DNA of 38,051 bases from Verrucomicrobiales bacterium (GTDB lineage: Bacteria; Verrucomicrobiota; Verrucomicrobiia; Methylacidiphilales; JAAUTS01), in assembly GCA_031256975.1 (NCBI GenBank), contig JAIRPN010000018.1, forward strand, positions 64,807 to 102,857, given 5' to 3'. Shown in pieces: positions 1-9,421 of the stretch; position 1 is the first letter of the stretch; each line of letters opens with the position of its first letter. A program made the translations under genes and the position numbers. Under the pieces are notes generated by a model. The model saw only the letters and a list, made by a program, of their open reading frames with translations, was not told the origin of the DNA and ran no database searches.

Positions 1-756
1 GGCGGAAACCAGATACCAGGGGCCGCTCATGCCCAGCCAGTAGGGGGCTAGGCTGCAGGGAATCAGCAACAGGGTATACAGTACGCTCTTCCAGGCGGTG
101 AGTTTGCCGTTAGCGTCATTGAGGGTGAGCATTTTAAAACCGCCGCGCGCATAATCTTCACGATAGAGCCAGGCGATGGCGAGGAAGTGGGGCATTTGCC
201 AGAGGAACAAAATTAGGAATAATGTCAGCACTGTGGCATTGAGCTGGCGGTTGGCGGCGACGTAGCCGATGACAATCGGCAGCGCGCCGGGAATCGCGCC
301 GATCAGGGTGTTGAGCGGGGTCAACTTTTTCAGCGGGGTATACACGAACAGGTAACTGAACAGGGTCAGCAACGCGGTGCAAAAGACGTCAAAATTGGCG
401 GCGAGCAGCAGATAAACCAAGCCGAGGGCCGCCAATGACGAGCCAAAGCAGAGGGCGCTTTGTTCGCTGACGCGACCCGCGGCAATCGGCCGGTCCTGGG
501 TGCGGTGCATCCGGCGGTCGGCGGCGGCTTCCAGCACTTGGTTGAGCACCGCGGCGCCGCAGGCCACCCCGGCGGTGCCGAGCAGGGTGTGAATCAGCAG
601 CCAAGTGTTGATTTCGCCGTTGGCGCCCATGTAGAAACCGGCGAAAGTGGAAACCACCACCATGAAGCTGAGGCGAAACTTGGTCAACTCGAGCAAATCA
701 GAGAGCCAGATGCGCCACAGCGGCAGCGATTTCAGTTCCAGTGCGATTTCTTTCAT
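1..756 (-). CDS. ctaB: Protoheme IX farnesyltransferase (heme O synthase), 3' end outside window
   Basis: Adds a farnesyl group to heme b to make heme O, the precursor of heme A for the aa3 oxidase encoded nearby; an integral membrane UbiA-family enzyme. Reading leftward from the ATG at 754-756 (MKEIALELKS) the frame stays open for 252 codons to the window edge, so about 40-50 C-terminal residues are missing against a usual length near 290-300. Visible family motifs are the prenyl-diphosphate site NQVLEAAADRRMHRT, with Glu where the first Asp of NxxxDxxxD usually sits, then YTPLKKLTPLNTLIGAIPGA and WQMPHFLAIAWLYREDY. It is divergent from actA, and heme A synthase (ctaA) lies 17 kb away in the same locus. 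One copy of the dispersed motif lies in it (106-117), encoding Asp-Ala-Asn-Gly. Confidence 0.93.
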   Translation of the reverse strand, partial: MKEIALELKSLPLWRIWLSDLLELTKFRLSFMVVVSTFAGFYMGANGEINTWLLIHTLLGTAGVACGAAVLNQVLEAAADRRMHRTQDRPIAAGRVSEQSALCFGSSLAALGLVYLLLAANFDVFCTALLTLFSYLFVYTPLKKLTPLNTLIGAIPGALPIVIGYVAANRQLNATVLTLFLILFLWQMPHFLAIAWLYREDYARGGFKMLTLNDANGKLTAWKSVLYTLLLIPCSLAPYWLGMSGPWYLVSA

Positions 757-1110
757 GTTTAACGTGTAAGAACAGCTAACATTAAACTAAATTTCGCTAA
801 TGACAAGATTCGGCATTCGCATTTCGTCTTGGCAATAACGCGATACCGATAAATAATGAGTTTTCGAAGCAGTAGTGAAATTTATATGCGAAGCGCAGCT
901 AATTTTAACAAAACTACTACTAATAACAATTAATCAAGTTGTGAATGACAGCGGCGAATCGTTACGTTATTTTACCTGCTGAATTTTTTTAAGTTGATGG
1001 GAAAACCTGAAGGAAGTGGATGGCCATCACGCTAACGGTGATCTTTTGCGGAAAGCGTGTGGTTTTTTGCGCGGCCTCGGGTTGAATATTTAGTTTAGTA
1101 GGATTTTATA
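757..1110. promoter_or_regulatory. Divergent intergenic region between ctaB and actA
   Basis: These 354 bp hold no credible gene and are clearly more AT-rich than the flanks, as expected for back-to-back promoters of ctaB (left) and the respiratory operon (right). Two copies of the dispersed motif lie here: a partial one at 795 and a good one at 1029-1040, the latter forming a small hairpin (ATCAC at 1026-1030 with GTGAT at 1038-1042). A weak promoter-like pair is TTGTGA followed 18 bp later by TACGTT around 940-970, but no hexamer pair is convincing. The start of actA is preceded by a modest AGGA-type ribosome site. Confidence 0.5.
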
Positions 1111-1776
1111 ATGGCTAACATATTTCCGAAGTGGACGGTTACGCTGCCGATCAAGCTTATCGTGTGCGGCGGCGTGCTTGGCGGGTTAGTGATTCTGGGC
1201 GTGACCTATTATTTTACGCCGAAATACTCCCGCGTGGGCTACCAGCCGATCCAGCCGATCCCGTTCGACCATTCCCTGCACGTCAACCAGCTCGGCATCG
1301 ACTGCCGCTACTGCCACCAGTCGGTCGAGGTTAGCGCCAATTCCTCGGTTCCCTCGGTGCAGACCTGCATGACCTGCCATTCGCAGATCAAGAAGGACAG
1401 CCCGAAACTCGAGCCGCTGCGCGCGGCCTGGAACGGCGGCAAGGGCGACGGCCCGGCGCTGCGCTGGGTGCGCATCCATGAGGTTCCCGATTTCGCCTAT
1501 TTCAACCACGCCGCGCACGTCAACTCGGGTGTCAGCTGTGTCACCTGCCATGGCAATGTGAATCATATGGGCGCCGTGGCGCAGAACCAGCCGCAGAGCA
1601 TGGGCTGGTGCCTGGACTGCCACCGCCATCCCGACGTGAACATCCGGCCGAAGGACAAGGTCACCGACCTCGATTGGAAGCCCGCCAGCGGCGAGAGCCG
1701 TGCCTCGATCGGCGAACAATTGATCAAAGAACAGAAGATTGATCCCCCGCAGAACTGTGGAGCCTGTCATCGATGA
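1111..1776 (+). CDS. actA: Alternative complex III pentaheme cytochrome c subunit ActA
   Basis: Electron-transfer subunit of alternative complex III, the quinol:electron acceptor oxidoreductase that replaces the bc1 complex. The 221-residue protein has an N-terminal membrane anchor (about 13-35), then five CxxCH heme c sites starting near residues 65 (CRYCH), 86 (CMTCH), 143 (CVTCH), 167 (CLDCH) and 213 (CGACH), which is the diagnostic ActA pattern, plus scattered histidines suitable as distal ligands. The ATG at 1111 follows a TAGGATTTTATA leader. Its TGA overlaps the ATG of actB by 4 bases, marking the start of a tightly packed operon. Heme attachment would depend on ResB/CcsA encoded downstream. 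Confidence 0.95.
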   Translation: MANIFPKWTVTLPIKLIVCGGVLGGLVILGVTYYFTPKYSRVGYQPIQPIPFDHSLHVNQLGIDCRYCHQSVEVSANSSVPSVQTCMTCHSQIKKDSPKLEPLRAAWNGGKGDGPALRWVRIHEVPDFAYFNHAAHVNSGVSCVTCHGNVNHMGAVAQNQPQSMGWCLDCHRHPDVNIRPKDKVTDLDWKPASGESRASIGEQLIKEQKIDPPQNCGACHR

Positions 1777-4700
1777 AACGTCCGATAAATAGTTACGAAG
1801 CCGCCAACGGCAAACCGAAGGTTTACTGGCGTGGTGTCGAGGAGTATTCCAAGACCGCCGAGTTCCAGCAGTGGCTTGACCGCGAATTCCCGCAGGGCGC
1901 TTCCGAGTTCTGGGGTGATGGCGTTTCCCGCCGCAGCTTCGTCCGCCTGATGGGCGCGTCGATGGCCCTGGCCGGCCTGGGCATGGCCAGTTGCCGCCGT
2001 CCCGAGGCGCATCTGGTGCCGTTCACCAAGACTTCCGAATTGCAGACCACCGGCCTGACCTTGAATTTTGCCACCTCGATGCCGCGCCGCCGTGGCGGTG
2101 TGCCGCTGCTGGTAACCAGCTATCAGGGCCGCCCGATCAAGATCGAGGGTAATCCGCTGCATCCGCTGAGCAAGGGCAAGAGCGATACCTTCGCGCAGGC
2201 TTCGTTGCTGAATCTGTACGATCCCGACCGTTCCTGGCGTTTCCTGCACGCTAACAGCGAAATCAGCGCCGACCAGTTTTTCAAGGATCTCGACACGCTA
2301 ACGGCGGGTTGGGCCGCCAATGGTGGCAAAGGTCTGGCCTTTCTCGGCGGTGAAGTAAATTCGCCAACGCTGAACCGCTTGCGCGCGGAGTTGTTGAAGA
2401 AATTCCCGCAAGCCACTTGGACCACTTACGAACCCGGCCTTTATAATAATGAATGGCAGGCGGCGAAGAATGTGTTTGGCCAAGAGGTGAAAATTTCCCC
2501 GCGCTACGACAAGGCGGAAGTGATTCTCTCGCTCGATTGCGATTTCCTCGGCAGCGACGACGGCACCCTGGCCTCGATCCGTGATTTTACCGAAGGCCGC
2601 AAGGTCGAGAATCCCAACGGTAGGATGAATCGCCTGTATGTGGTGGAAAGTCGTTACAGCAATACGGGTGGCATGGCGGATCATCGCTTGCGTTTGCCTG
2701 CCAGTAAGATCTCGCTGTTGGCGTCGGCTTTGCTCGCCGAGCTCAAGCCAGGTTCACTGGCTCCGGAACTGCCCGGCGTCGATGCCAAATGGATTACTGA
2801 AGCGGCGCGTGATCTGGCGAAAGCCGGCAAGAACGCGCTGGTGGTGGTTGGCGCGGGCCAGCCTGCCGAAGTGCACCAGGCGGCGCTGATGTTGAACTCC
2901 GCGCTCGGCGCGATTGGCAATACGGTGGAATTGCTGCCGGTGGAAGATAAATTGCCGAAGCTGGCAATTCAGGAACTGGCCAAGTCGATTGGTTTGGGAT
3001 TGGTTACCGACCTGGTGATTCTCGGCGGCAATCCGGTTTACAATGCGCCCGCCGATCTGGATTTCGCCAGTGTTCTGGGCAAGGTTAAAAACATCATCCG
3101 CCTTGGTTCGCACGAGGACGAGACGACTGCGGTTAGCGGCTGGCATGCGCCGTTGGCGGAATACCTCGAAGCCTGGGGTGACACGATTTTGCAGGATGGT
3201 TCCTATGGTTGTGTCCAGCCGCTGATTCTGCCCTTGCACAACGGCCTTTCGGAAATCCAGTTGGTCGCCAAGATTCTCGGCCAGCCGCTAATAGCGGGAC
3301 CGGAATTGGTGCAGGAAACCTTCAAGCAGCGCGGCGGTACTGACGCGACCTGGCCGCAGTTTGTGCATGACGGTTTTGTGCCGCTAACCGCGACTGTTCC
3401 GCCGATCACCATTGGCGCAAGCCCCGCTTCGATGGGCGTCAGCCTTGCTTCGTTGAAGGCCGCTAACAGCGAACTCGGCCCGAATAATTTGGAGTTGGTG
3501 TTTGTGCCGGACAGCAAGGTGGACGACGGTCGTTTCTCCAACAACGGCTGGTTGCAGGAATTGCCGGACTTCATGACCAAGCTGACTTGGGACAATGCGG
3601 CGTTGATCAGCCCGCTAACCGCGAAGTCGCTCGGCCTGGACTGCAAGTTGCACGACGGCACTTATTATGGCGACGTGATCAAGATCACGGTTGATGGTCG
3701 TTCGGTCGAGGCGCCGGTGCTGATCGCACTGGGCCAGGCGGATTACACCATCACGTTGCCGCTCGGTTACGGCCGCAAGATTTCCGGCAAAGTCGGCAAA
3801 GATGTCGGCTTTAGCGCCTATGAAATCCGCTCGTCATTGGCGCCTTATGTGCTGACCGGCGCGCAGGTGGTCAAGACCGGCAAGACTTTCCCGTTCTCGA
3901 TCACCCAGGAGCACTGGAGCATGGAAGGTCGCGACTTGGTGCGCGAGGCGCCGTTGGCCTACTACAAGGAACATCCGGATTTCACCCGCGAAGTCGGCGA
4001 GGAAGCCGAGGCGCCGCCCCTGGAGAATTTCTACAAGTCGCCGGGCTTTGATTTCAAGAAGGACTACCAGTGGGGCATGGTCATCGACCTCAGCTCCTGC
4101 GTGGGTTGCAACGCCTGCGTCATTTCCTGCCAGGCGGAAAACAACATTCCGATCGTCGGCAAGGAACAGGTGCGCAACGGCCGCGAAATGCACTGGATGC
4201 GCGTCGACCGCTATTATTCCGGTTCGCAGACGCAGAACGAGCGCGGCATCGAGGCGATTCCGAACGATCCCGAAGTGGTGATGCAGCCCGTCACCTGCAT
4301 GCAGTGCGACAACGCGCCTTGCGAAACAGTCTGCCCGGTGAACGCCACCGTGCACAGCGAGGAAGGCTTGAACTTGATGGTTTACAATCGTTGCATTGGC
4401 ACTCGCTATTGCGCGAACAACTGTCCGTACAAGACCCGCCGCTTCAATTTCTTCGATTACAACCAGCGTCAGCTCGACAAGCTGTATCTCGGGCCGCTCG
4501 GTCCGAAGGGCACTGCGGAGACGATCAAGTTGTCGAAAAATCCGGACGTCACCGTGCGCATGCGCGGCGTGATGGAAAAATGCACCTTCTGCATCCAGCG
4601 CATCGAGAAGGCCAAGATTACCTGGAAGATCGACACCAAGCGCGAAGGCGGCAAGATGCCCGGCGATGCGATCCAGACTGCCTGCCAGCAATCGTGTCCG

Positions 4701-4925
4701 GCGGATGCCATTGTGTTCGGCGACATTTCCGACCCGAACAGCCGCGTAAGCAAGTTGAAGAAGCGCGAGTTGAATTATCAATTGCTCGCCGCACTGAACA
4801 CTCAACCGCGTTTGAGCTACCTGTCGCGCCTGCGCAATCCGAACCCGCTAATGCCGGGCGCGGAGCGTGTCGGCATGGGTTTGATCAACGCCAAGTCGCA
4901 CGGGGAGGGAGCGAAACATGAATGA
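1773..4925 (+). CDS. actB: Alternative complex III iron-sulfur subunit ActB (molybdopterin-oxidoreductase-like)
   Basis: Large peripheral subunit of alternative complex III, 1050 residues. The N-terminal part carries a twin-arginine-type sequence (SRRSFVRLMG, RR near 53-54) with a hydrophobic stretch ending at Cys74, as expected for export. Residues about 75-750 resemble a molybdopterin oxidoreductase fold; in known ActB proteins this half binds no molybdenum cofactor. The C-terminal part is a ferredoxin-like domain with four cysteine clusters: CVGCNACVISC (from about 776), CMQCDNAPCETVCP, CIGTRYCANNCP, and CTFC with CQQSCP (near 971). These would hold one [3Fe-4S] and three [4Fe-4S] clusters. 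It overlaps actC by 8 bases. It contains seven or eight copies of the dispersed motif, one of the densest stretches in the window. Confidence 0.95.
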   Translation: MKRPINSYEAANGKPKVYWRGVEEYSKTAEFQQWLDREFPQGASEFWGDGVSRRSFVRLMGASMALAGLGMASCRRPEAHLVPFTKTSELQTTGLTLNFATSMPRRRGGVPLLVTSYQGRPIKIEGNPLHPLSKGKSDTFAQASLLNLYDPDRSWRFLHANSEISADQFFKDLDTLTAGWAANGGKGLAFLGGEVNSPTLNRLRAELLKKFPQATWTTYEPGLYNNEWQAAKNVFGQEVKISPRYDKAEVILSLDCDFLGSDDGTLASIRDFTEGRKVENPNGRMNRLYVVESRYSNTGGMADHRLRLPASKISLLASALLAELKPGSLAPELPGVDAKWITEAARDLAKAGKNALVVVGAGQPAEVHQAALMLNSALGAIGNTVELLPVEDKLPKLAIQELAKSIGLGLVTDLVILGGNPVYNAPADLDFASVLGKVKNIIRLGSHEDETTAVSGWHAPLAEYLEAWGDTILQDGSYGCVQPLILPLHNGLSEIQLVAKILGQPLIAGPELVQETFKQRGGTDATWPQFVHDGFVPLTATVPPITIGASPASMGVSLASLKAANSELGPNNLELVFVPDSKVDDGRFSNNGWLQELPDFMTKLTWDNAALISPLTAKSLGLDCKLHDGTYYGDVIKITVDGRSVEAPVLIALGQADYTITLPLGYGRKISGKVGKDVGFSAYEIRSSLAPYVLTGAQVVKTGKTFPFSITQEHWSMEGRDLVREAPLAYYKEHPDFTREVGEEAEAPPLENFYKSPGFDFKKDYQWGMVIDLSSCVGCNACVISCQAENNIPIVGKEQVRNGREMHWMRVDRYYSGSQTQNERGIEAIPNDPEVVMQPVTCMQCDNAPCETVCPVNATVHSEEGLNLMVYNRCIGTRYCANNCPYKTRRFNFFDYNQRQLDKLYLGPLGPKGTAETIKLSKNPDVTVRMRGVMEKCTFCIQRIEKAKITWKIDTKREGGKMPGDAIQTACQQSCPADAIVFGDISDPNSRVSKLKKRELNYQLLAALNTQPRLSYLSRLRNPNPLMPGAERVGMGLINAKSHGEGAKHE

Positions 4926-6351
4926 GGAAGTGACAACATTCGGCCCCGCGCGCGGCAATGTGATGGAGCGCAAACCGCTGATCGCGAACTCACGTTCGGC
5001 GAAATGGATCACCGCGCACACGGTTGGCCTGATTGAAGGCAAGCCGCTGCGCATCTGGTGGATTTTGCTGACCATCTCCTCAGCATTGGCGTTGTTTTTG
5101 CCGTTAGAGTTGACTTATCTGGTTTCCACCGGGGTCGGCATCTGGGGTTCCAACAACACCGTGGCCTGGGCCTGGGACATCACCAATTTCGTGTGGTGGG
5201 TCGGTATCGCCCACGCCGGCACCGCCATTAGCGCCATCTTTTTCCTGACGCGGCAGAAATGGACCAACGCGATCAACCGCATTGCCGAGGCGATGACCAT
5301 TTTCGCCATCGGTTGCGCGGGCGTGTTCCCGGCCTTCCACGTCGGCCGTGTGTGGATGGTGTGGTTCCTCAATCCCGCGCCGTATTACAACGACATCTGG
5401 CAGAACTTCAAGAGCCCGTTGTTCTGGGACGTATTCGCGGTGACTGCTTATTTGACGGTTAGTGCCCTGTTCTGGTACTACGGCATGATCCCCGACCTGG
5501 CGTCGGTACGTGACAAGGTTTCCGGCAAGGTCCGCAAGATCGCCTACGGTATCGCGGCGCTGGGCTGGCGCGGTTCCGGACGGCATTGGTTTTATTATGA
5601 AAAAGGCTACGTGCTGCTGGCGGGCATCTGCTCGGCGCTGGTGTTCTCGGTTTGCGGCATCGTGTCGATGGACTTCGCCACCTCGGTGATTCCCGGTTGG
5701 CACACCACCATTTTCCCGATGTATTTCGGCGTGGGCGCGGTGTACGGCGGTTTCGCCATGCTGTTCATCCTGATCATTCCCACCCGGCATTTCTTCAAGC
5801 TGCACGACCTGATTACCGAGAAACACATCGACAACATGTGCAAGGTGACCATCATCATGTCGCTGTGCATCGGTTACATCTACCTGATGGAATATTTCAC
5901 CGCCTATTACAGCGGCAATCCGTATGAATGGTGGCTGGTGTTCTTCAACCGCAGCACGCCGAGCGGCGCGCCGTACTGGTGGTGTTTCTGGATCATGGTG
6001 TCGTTCAACGCCATTGTGCCGCAAATTTTGTGGTTCAAGGCCGTGCGGCGCAATACGCTGTTTTTGTTCTTCCTGATGTTCATCCCGAGCATCGGCATGT
6101 GGTACGAGCGTTTCGTCATTATCGTTACCGGCATTCAACGCGATTATCTGCCGTCGTCGTGGCATTATTTTGTGCCGACCATCAATGACGTGCTGCTCTA
6201 TATCGGCACCATCGGGTTCTTCTTCACGGCGTTCCTGTTGTTCCTGCGCTTCCTGCCGATTTTCAACATGGTGGAAGTGAAGAACACCTTGCCGGAGGCA
6301 AATCCCCATCATGACGCCAACCACGAAGCCAAGGGAGGTTCCCATGAGTAA
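4918..6351 (+). CDS. actC: Alternative complex III membrane subunit ActC (NrfD/PsrC family)
   Basis: Integral membrane quinol-oxidising subunit of alternative complex III, 477 residues. About ten hydrophobic segments are visible, with NrfD/PsrC-type features such as the early PLELTYLVSTGVGIWG and GIAHAGTAISAIFFLTRQKW stretches, then HVGRVWMVWFLNP and the central WHTTIFPMYFGVGAVYGG. The ATG overlaps the end of actB (ATGAATGA). The C-terminus is soluble and His-rich (ANPHHDANHEAKGG) and overlaps actD by 8 bases. The role is known from the family; the assignment rests on order and motifs. Confidence 0.93.
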   Translation: MNEEVTTFGPARGNVMERKPLIANSRSAKWITAHTVGLIEGKPLRIWWILLTISSALALFLPLELTYLVSTGVGIWGSNNTVAWAWDITNFVWWVGIAHAGTAISAIFFLTRQKWTNAINRIAEAMTIFAIGCAGVFPAFHVGRVWMVWFLNPAPYYNDIWQNFKSPLFWDVFAVTAYLTVSALFWYYGMIPDLASVRDKVSGKVRKIAYGIAALGWRGSGRHWFYYEKGYVLLAGICSALVFSVCGIVSMDFATSVIPGWHTTIFPMYFGVGAVYGGFAMLFILIIPTRHFFKLHDLITEKHIDNMCKVTIIMSLCIGYIYLMEYFTAYYSGNPYEWWLVFFNRSTPSGAPYWWCFWIMVSFNAIVPQILWFKAVRRNTLFLFFLMFIPSIGMWYERFVIIVTGIQRDYLPSSWHYFVPTINDVLLYIGTIGFFFTAFLLFLRFLPIFNMVEVKNTLPEANPHHDANHEAKGGSHE

Positions 6352-6874
6352 GCTTTACGGTATCGGCGCCCAGTTCGACAGCGCGGCTTCGCTGTTAGCG
6401 GCGGCGGAAAAGGTTCGCGAGGCGGGTTACCGCCGCTGGGACACGCATTCGCCGTTCCCGGTGCACGGCATCGAGCAGTCGCTGGGCATGCAACGGAGTT
6501 TTGTGTCGGCCATCGGCCTGTTGGGCGGCATTGGCGGCTTCATTGGCATCCTGGCCCTGATCTTGTACACCAGCAAAATCAATTATCCGCTGGTGGTGCA
6601 GGGCAAGCCGTATTTCTCGCTGGCGGCGACCTTCCCGATCATGTTCGAGGTGACCATCATCGCCTCGGCGTTCATCACCGTTGGCGGGGTGTTCCTGTTC
6701 TGCCTGCTGCCGCGCCTGTATCATCCGGTGTTCAACTGGGACAAGTTCGCGCGCGCGACCGACGACGCCTTTTTCGTGGTGATTGATGCGGGCGACCCGT
6801 TGTTTGACGAGGCGCTAACGGCGAAGTTTTTATCGGAACTCGGCGGCAAAAACGTGGAGTTGATTGAGGAATAA
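6344..6874 (+). CDS. actD: Alternative complex III subunit ActD (DUF3341)
   Basis: Small membrane subunit of alternative complex III, 176 residues. I chose the ATG at 6344 (MSKLYGIGAQFDS) because AAGGGAGG lies just upstream and because DUF3341 proteins begin in this way; an upstream ATG at 6311 would add 11 residues with no support. The N-terminal domain (1-60) has the family pattern of a small alpha/beta fold with YRRWDTHSPFPVHGI, followed by two transmembrane helices (about 65-85 and 100-125) and a soluble tail. It overlaps the end of actC and is followed by actE after 5 bases. Confidence 0.92.
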   Translation: MSKLYGIGAQFDSAASLLAAAEKVREAGYRRWDTHSPFPVHGIEQSLGMQRSFVSAIGLLGGIGGFIGILALILYTSKINYPLVVQGKPYFSLAATFPIMFEVTIIASAFITVGGVFLFCLLPRLYHPVFNWDKFARATDDAFFVVIDAGDPLFDEALTAKFLSELGGKNVELIEE

Positions 6875-6879
6875 CGACT

Positions 6880-7488
6880 ATGTTCAGGTATTTTTTCTGG
6901 GGAGTCTTGGTGTTGGCAGTCTCGGTCGTGATGATCGCGGGCTTCCGCGGCCAGAAGTTTGAAAAGCCGCCGATCCAGATCATTCCCGATATGAAGCAGC
7001 AGGGCAAATACAAGGCCCAGGCGGAATCGAACTTTTTCGCTGACGGCCGTGCCGACCGCCAGTTGGTGCCCGGCACCATCCCGGCCCAGGTTGACGTGAA
7101 AAATCCTTACAGGGAAACCGGCATCATCGACGGATTTTACGGCGATGGCATCCCGCTAACGGTGAGCGAGTCGCTATTGGCGCGAGGCCAGGAGCGTTAC
7201 AACATCAATTGCGCGGCGTGCCATGGCGCGCTGGGTGACGGCAAGGGCATCACCTCGAAATACGGCATGGCCGGTGCCGCCAACTACCACAGCGACCGCA
7301 TTCGCCAGATGCCGGACGGCGAGATTTTCCACACCATCACCGACGGCAAGGGCAACATGATCGGCCTGCCGAACATTCCGGCCGACGACCGCTGGGCGAT
7401 CATCGCGTACATCCGCGTGCTGCAACGCAGCCAGCACGCCACCCTGAATGATGTGCCGGAACAGCAAAGGAGTGAATTAAGCAAATGA
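6880..7488 (+). CDS. actE: Alternative complex III mono-heme cytochrome c subunit ActE
   Basis: Membrane-anchored mono-heme cytochrome c of alternative complex III, 202 residues. There is an N-terminal hydrophobic anchor (residues about 3-22), one CAACH heme site near residue 110 and a later methionine-rich segment (GKGNMIGLPNI) that would supply the axial Met; the C-terminal helix (DDRWAIIAYIRVLQ) is typical of class I cytochromes. It likely passes electrons onward to the oxidases. The TGA overlaps the actF ATG by 4 bases (AAATGAGC). Confidence 0.92.
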   Translation: MFRYFFWGVLVLAVSVVMIAGFRGQKFEKPPIQIIPDMKQQGKYKAQAESNFFADGRADRQLVPGTIPAQVDVKNPYRETGIIDGFYGDGIPLTVSESLLARGQERYNINCAACHGALGDGKGITSKYGMAGAANYHSDRIRQMPDGEIFHTITDGKGNMIGLPNIPADDRWAIIAYIRVLQRSQHATLNDVPEQQRSELSK

Positions 7489-8741
7489 GCGACGCTAACC
7501 ATCATCAGGTATTGCAGGCGCCGAAGGCCGAGAATTTCCGCTTTCACCGCCTGCAATTGACCCCGCTGGCCTTGTTGATCACCGGCATGGTGTTTCTCGC
7601 CATTAGCGTCCTGTGGGGCTTTTTCAATCCGACACGCTTCGCCTATTCGTGGATGTTCTCCTTCCTGTTTTATTTCTTTATCAGCGCCGGGGCCCTGTTC
7701 TGGCTGTTCATCCACCACATGACCGACGCCGACTGGTCGGTGGGCGTGCGCCGCCTGCTGGAAAACATGGCGGCCCTGTTCTTCCCGTGGCTGTTGCTGG
7801 CGGCGATTCCGTTGTTCCTGCTGCGCAGCGAATTGTTCAAGTGGTGGGATATCGCGCCCGGCGTGGATCATGTGCTGGATGCGAAATCCGGTTACCTGAA
7901 CCACGAATTTTTCATCATCCGCGCGGTGGTGTTTTTCCTGTTCTTCGGGTTGTTTTCGTGGAAGCTGCGTTCCCTGTCGCTGCAACAGGACGCTAATGGT
8001 GATGTCAATTTGTCGGTCAGAATGCGCCAGTGGTCCTACGCGGGCGCGGTGCTGTTCGCGATCTTCATCACCTTGGTGGCGCAGGATTGGCTGATCGGTG
8101 TCAGCTACCGCTGGTATTCGACCATCCTTGGCGTGTATGTCTGGGCGGCTTCGCTGTTGATGGCGATGTCGGCACTGGTGATGGCGGTGAACGGCCTGCG
8201 TTCGGTTGGCCTGCTGAGGGAAGTGACCAGCGTCGAGCACTACCACATCATGGGCAAGCTGATGCTGGCCTTCACCATGTTCTGGTCCTACGTCGCCTTC
8301 GTGCAATATATGCTTTACTATTACGGCAACATTCCCGAGGAGACGATTTTCTATCAAGTGCGCAACGCCAACAGCTGGCGGATCATGAGCTGGGCGCTGT
8401 TTATCGGCGGCTTCATCCTGCCGTTCTGCTGTCTGCTGTCGCGCCAGAACAAGCGCGTGCCGTGGCGCCTGACCCTGATCGCCCTGTGGACCTTGATCAT
8501 CCACGCCGTGGAAATGTACTGGTTCATCATGCCGGCGATGCAGTTGCGCCATGTTCCGGGCACGGGTTATCCCGAGGATTACCAGCAATACCTGCATATT
8601 TCCCCCCATCCGCTGGATTTTACCTGCATGATCGGCCTGGGCTCGTTTTTTGCCTATGTTTTCCTGCGTAATTTGCGCAAGCAATCGTTGTTCCCGATTC
8701 GCGACCCGCGCTTGTTTGAATCGGTGAACACCAAGAACTGA
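7485..8741 (+). CDS. actF: Alternative complex III membrane subunit ActF
   Basis: Second large integral membrane subunit of alternative complex III, structurally related to ActC, 418 residues with roughly ten hydrophobic segments. Recognisable stretches include GVDHVLDAKSGYLNHEFFIIRAVVF (inside the family's conserved region), AQDWLIGVSYRWYSTILG and a late YHIMGKLMLAFTMFWSYVAF. The start is fixed by the 4-base overlap with actE. The second codon block (GACGCTAAC) is a copy of the dispersed motif, and another copy fills the whole 8-base gap between this stop codon and the next start. Confidence 0.93.
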   Translation: MSDANHHQVLQAPKAENFRFHRLQLTPLALLITGMVFLAISVLWGFFNPTRFAYSWMFSFLFYFFISAGALFWLFIHHMTDADWSVGVRRLLENMAALFFPWLLLAAIPLFLLRSELFKWWDIAPGVDHVLDAKSGYLNHEFFIIRAVVFFLFFGLFSWKLRSLSLQQDANGDVNLSVRMRQWSYAGAVLFAIFITLVAQDWLIGVSYRWYSTILGVYVWAASLLMAMSALVMAVNGLRSVGLLREVTSVEHYHIMGKLMLAFTMFWSYVAFVQYMLYYYGNIPEETIFYQVRNANSWRIMSWALFIGGFILPFCCLLSRQNKRVPWRLTLIALWTLIIHAVEMYWFIMPAMQLRHVPGTGYPEDYQQYLHISPHPLDFTCMIGLGSFFAYVFLRNLRKQSLFPIRDPRLFESVNTKN

Positions 8742-8749
8742 CGCTAACG

Positions 8750-9190
8750 ATGAAAAAAGAATTAAAATTGGTTGGTTATGCAGCGCTGATCATCATTGGT
8801 TTTGCGTCGATGGTGATTTTGTCCTGGGCGATCTCGCAGAAGAATGTGAACCGTGAGGATGCCGACGCGGTGGTGCAGGAACGCCTGAAGACCTTGCATG
8901 AGTTGCAGGTGCAGGAGCAAAAGGCATTGACCGGCAGTGGTTGGGTCGACCAGAAGGCCGGGGTGACGCATATCCCGGTTGAAGTCGCGATGAAGCTTGA
9001 GCTGGCGGACCTGCAAAGCAAACCGGTGACCAAGAGTGCCGTCGCGGTGAATCCCGTGCCTGCCCCAGCCCCGGCGGCACCCGCTGCCGCAAAGCCGCCC
9101 GCCAACGATGAGAAGAAACCGGCGCCCGAGGCCAAGCCCGCCGCCAATGGCCAGGCCGCACCTGCTGCTACTCCGGAGAAGAAGCCATGA
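8750..9190 (+). CDS. Small membrane-anchored protein with Ala/Pro-rich tail, after actF
   Basis: 146 residues: one N-terminal transmembrane helix (about 8-28), a short conserved block around residues 60-85 (GWVDQKAGVTHIPVEVAMKL), then a low-complexity Ala/Pro/Lys-rich tail. Small proteins with a W-V-D-x-x-x-G-x-x-x-I-P-x-x-x-A-M pattern occur at this place in alternative complex III clusters as I recall them, but I do not know an assigned function. The gap to actF is exactly CGCTAACG, and its end overlaps ccoS by 4 bases, so it is translated with the complex. It may be an accessory or assembly subunit; this is inferred from position only. Confidence 0.7.
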   Translation: MKKELKLVGYAALIIIGFASMVILSWAISQKNVNREDADAVVQERLKTLHELQVQEQKALTGSGWVDQKAGVTHIPVEVAMKLELADLQSKPVTKSAVAVNPVPAPAPAAPAAAKPPANDEKKPAPEAKPAANGQAAPAATPEKKP

Positions 9191-9417
9191 GCGAGATGTT
9201 CATTTTTTATCTGTTGATCGTCGGCTCGATGGTGGTGCTCGGCGGCAGCGCCATGTACGGGATTTACTGGGCGGTGCGCGACGGACAGTACGTGAACATG
9301 AAAAAGGGTGCCGAGGTGATTTTTGGCAAGGATGAGCCGGTTGGCAAGGTGACCGATCTGTTCCCGGGCATGAAGCCCGAGGATATCAAACAGCCGGGGG
9401 CGGCGAAGAAACGTTAA
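9187..9417 (+). CDS. ccoS: CcoS-like cbb3 oxidase maturation protein
   Basis: 76-residue protein with a single N-terminal transmembrane helix (about 5-28) followed by YWAVRDGQYVNMKKGAEVIF, which fits the CcoS pattern of a helix, then W-A-x-x-x-G-Q-(F/Y), then a charged stretch. CcoS is needed for cofactor insertion into cbb3 oxidases. It sits directly upstream of ccoN (4-base gap) and overlaps the preceding gene by 4 bases. CcoS usually sits beside ccoI; here the candidate copper ATPase is 9.5 kb downstream in the same locus. Confidence 0.75.
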   Translation: MSEMFIFYLLIVGSMVVLGGSAMYGIYWAVRDGQYVNMKKGAEVIFGKDEPVGKVTDLFPGMKPEDIKQPGAAKKR

Positions 9418-9421
9418 ATTT

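Noticed and set aside
7284..8684. 466-codon minus-strand open frame opposite actE/actF, and similar long ones at 9635-10921 and 16678-17922
   Set aside because: Each is the shadow of a recognised gene on the plus strand, with no ribosome site and His/Gln-rich sequence.
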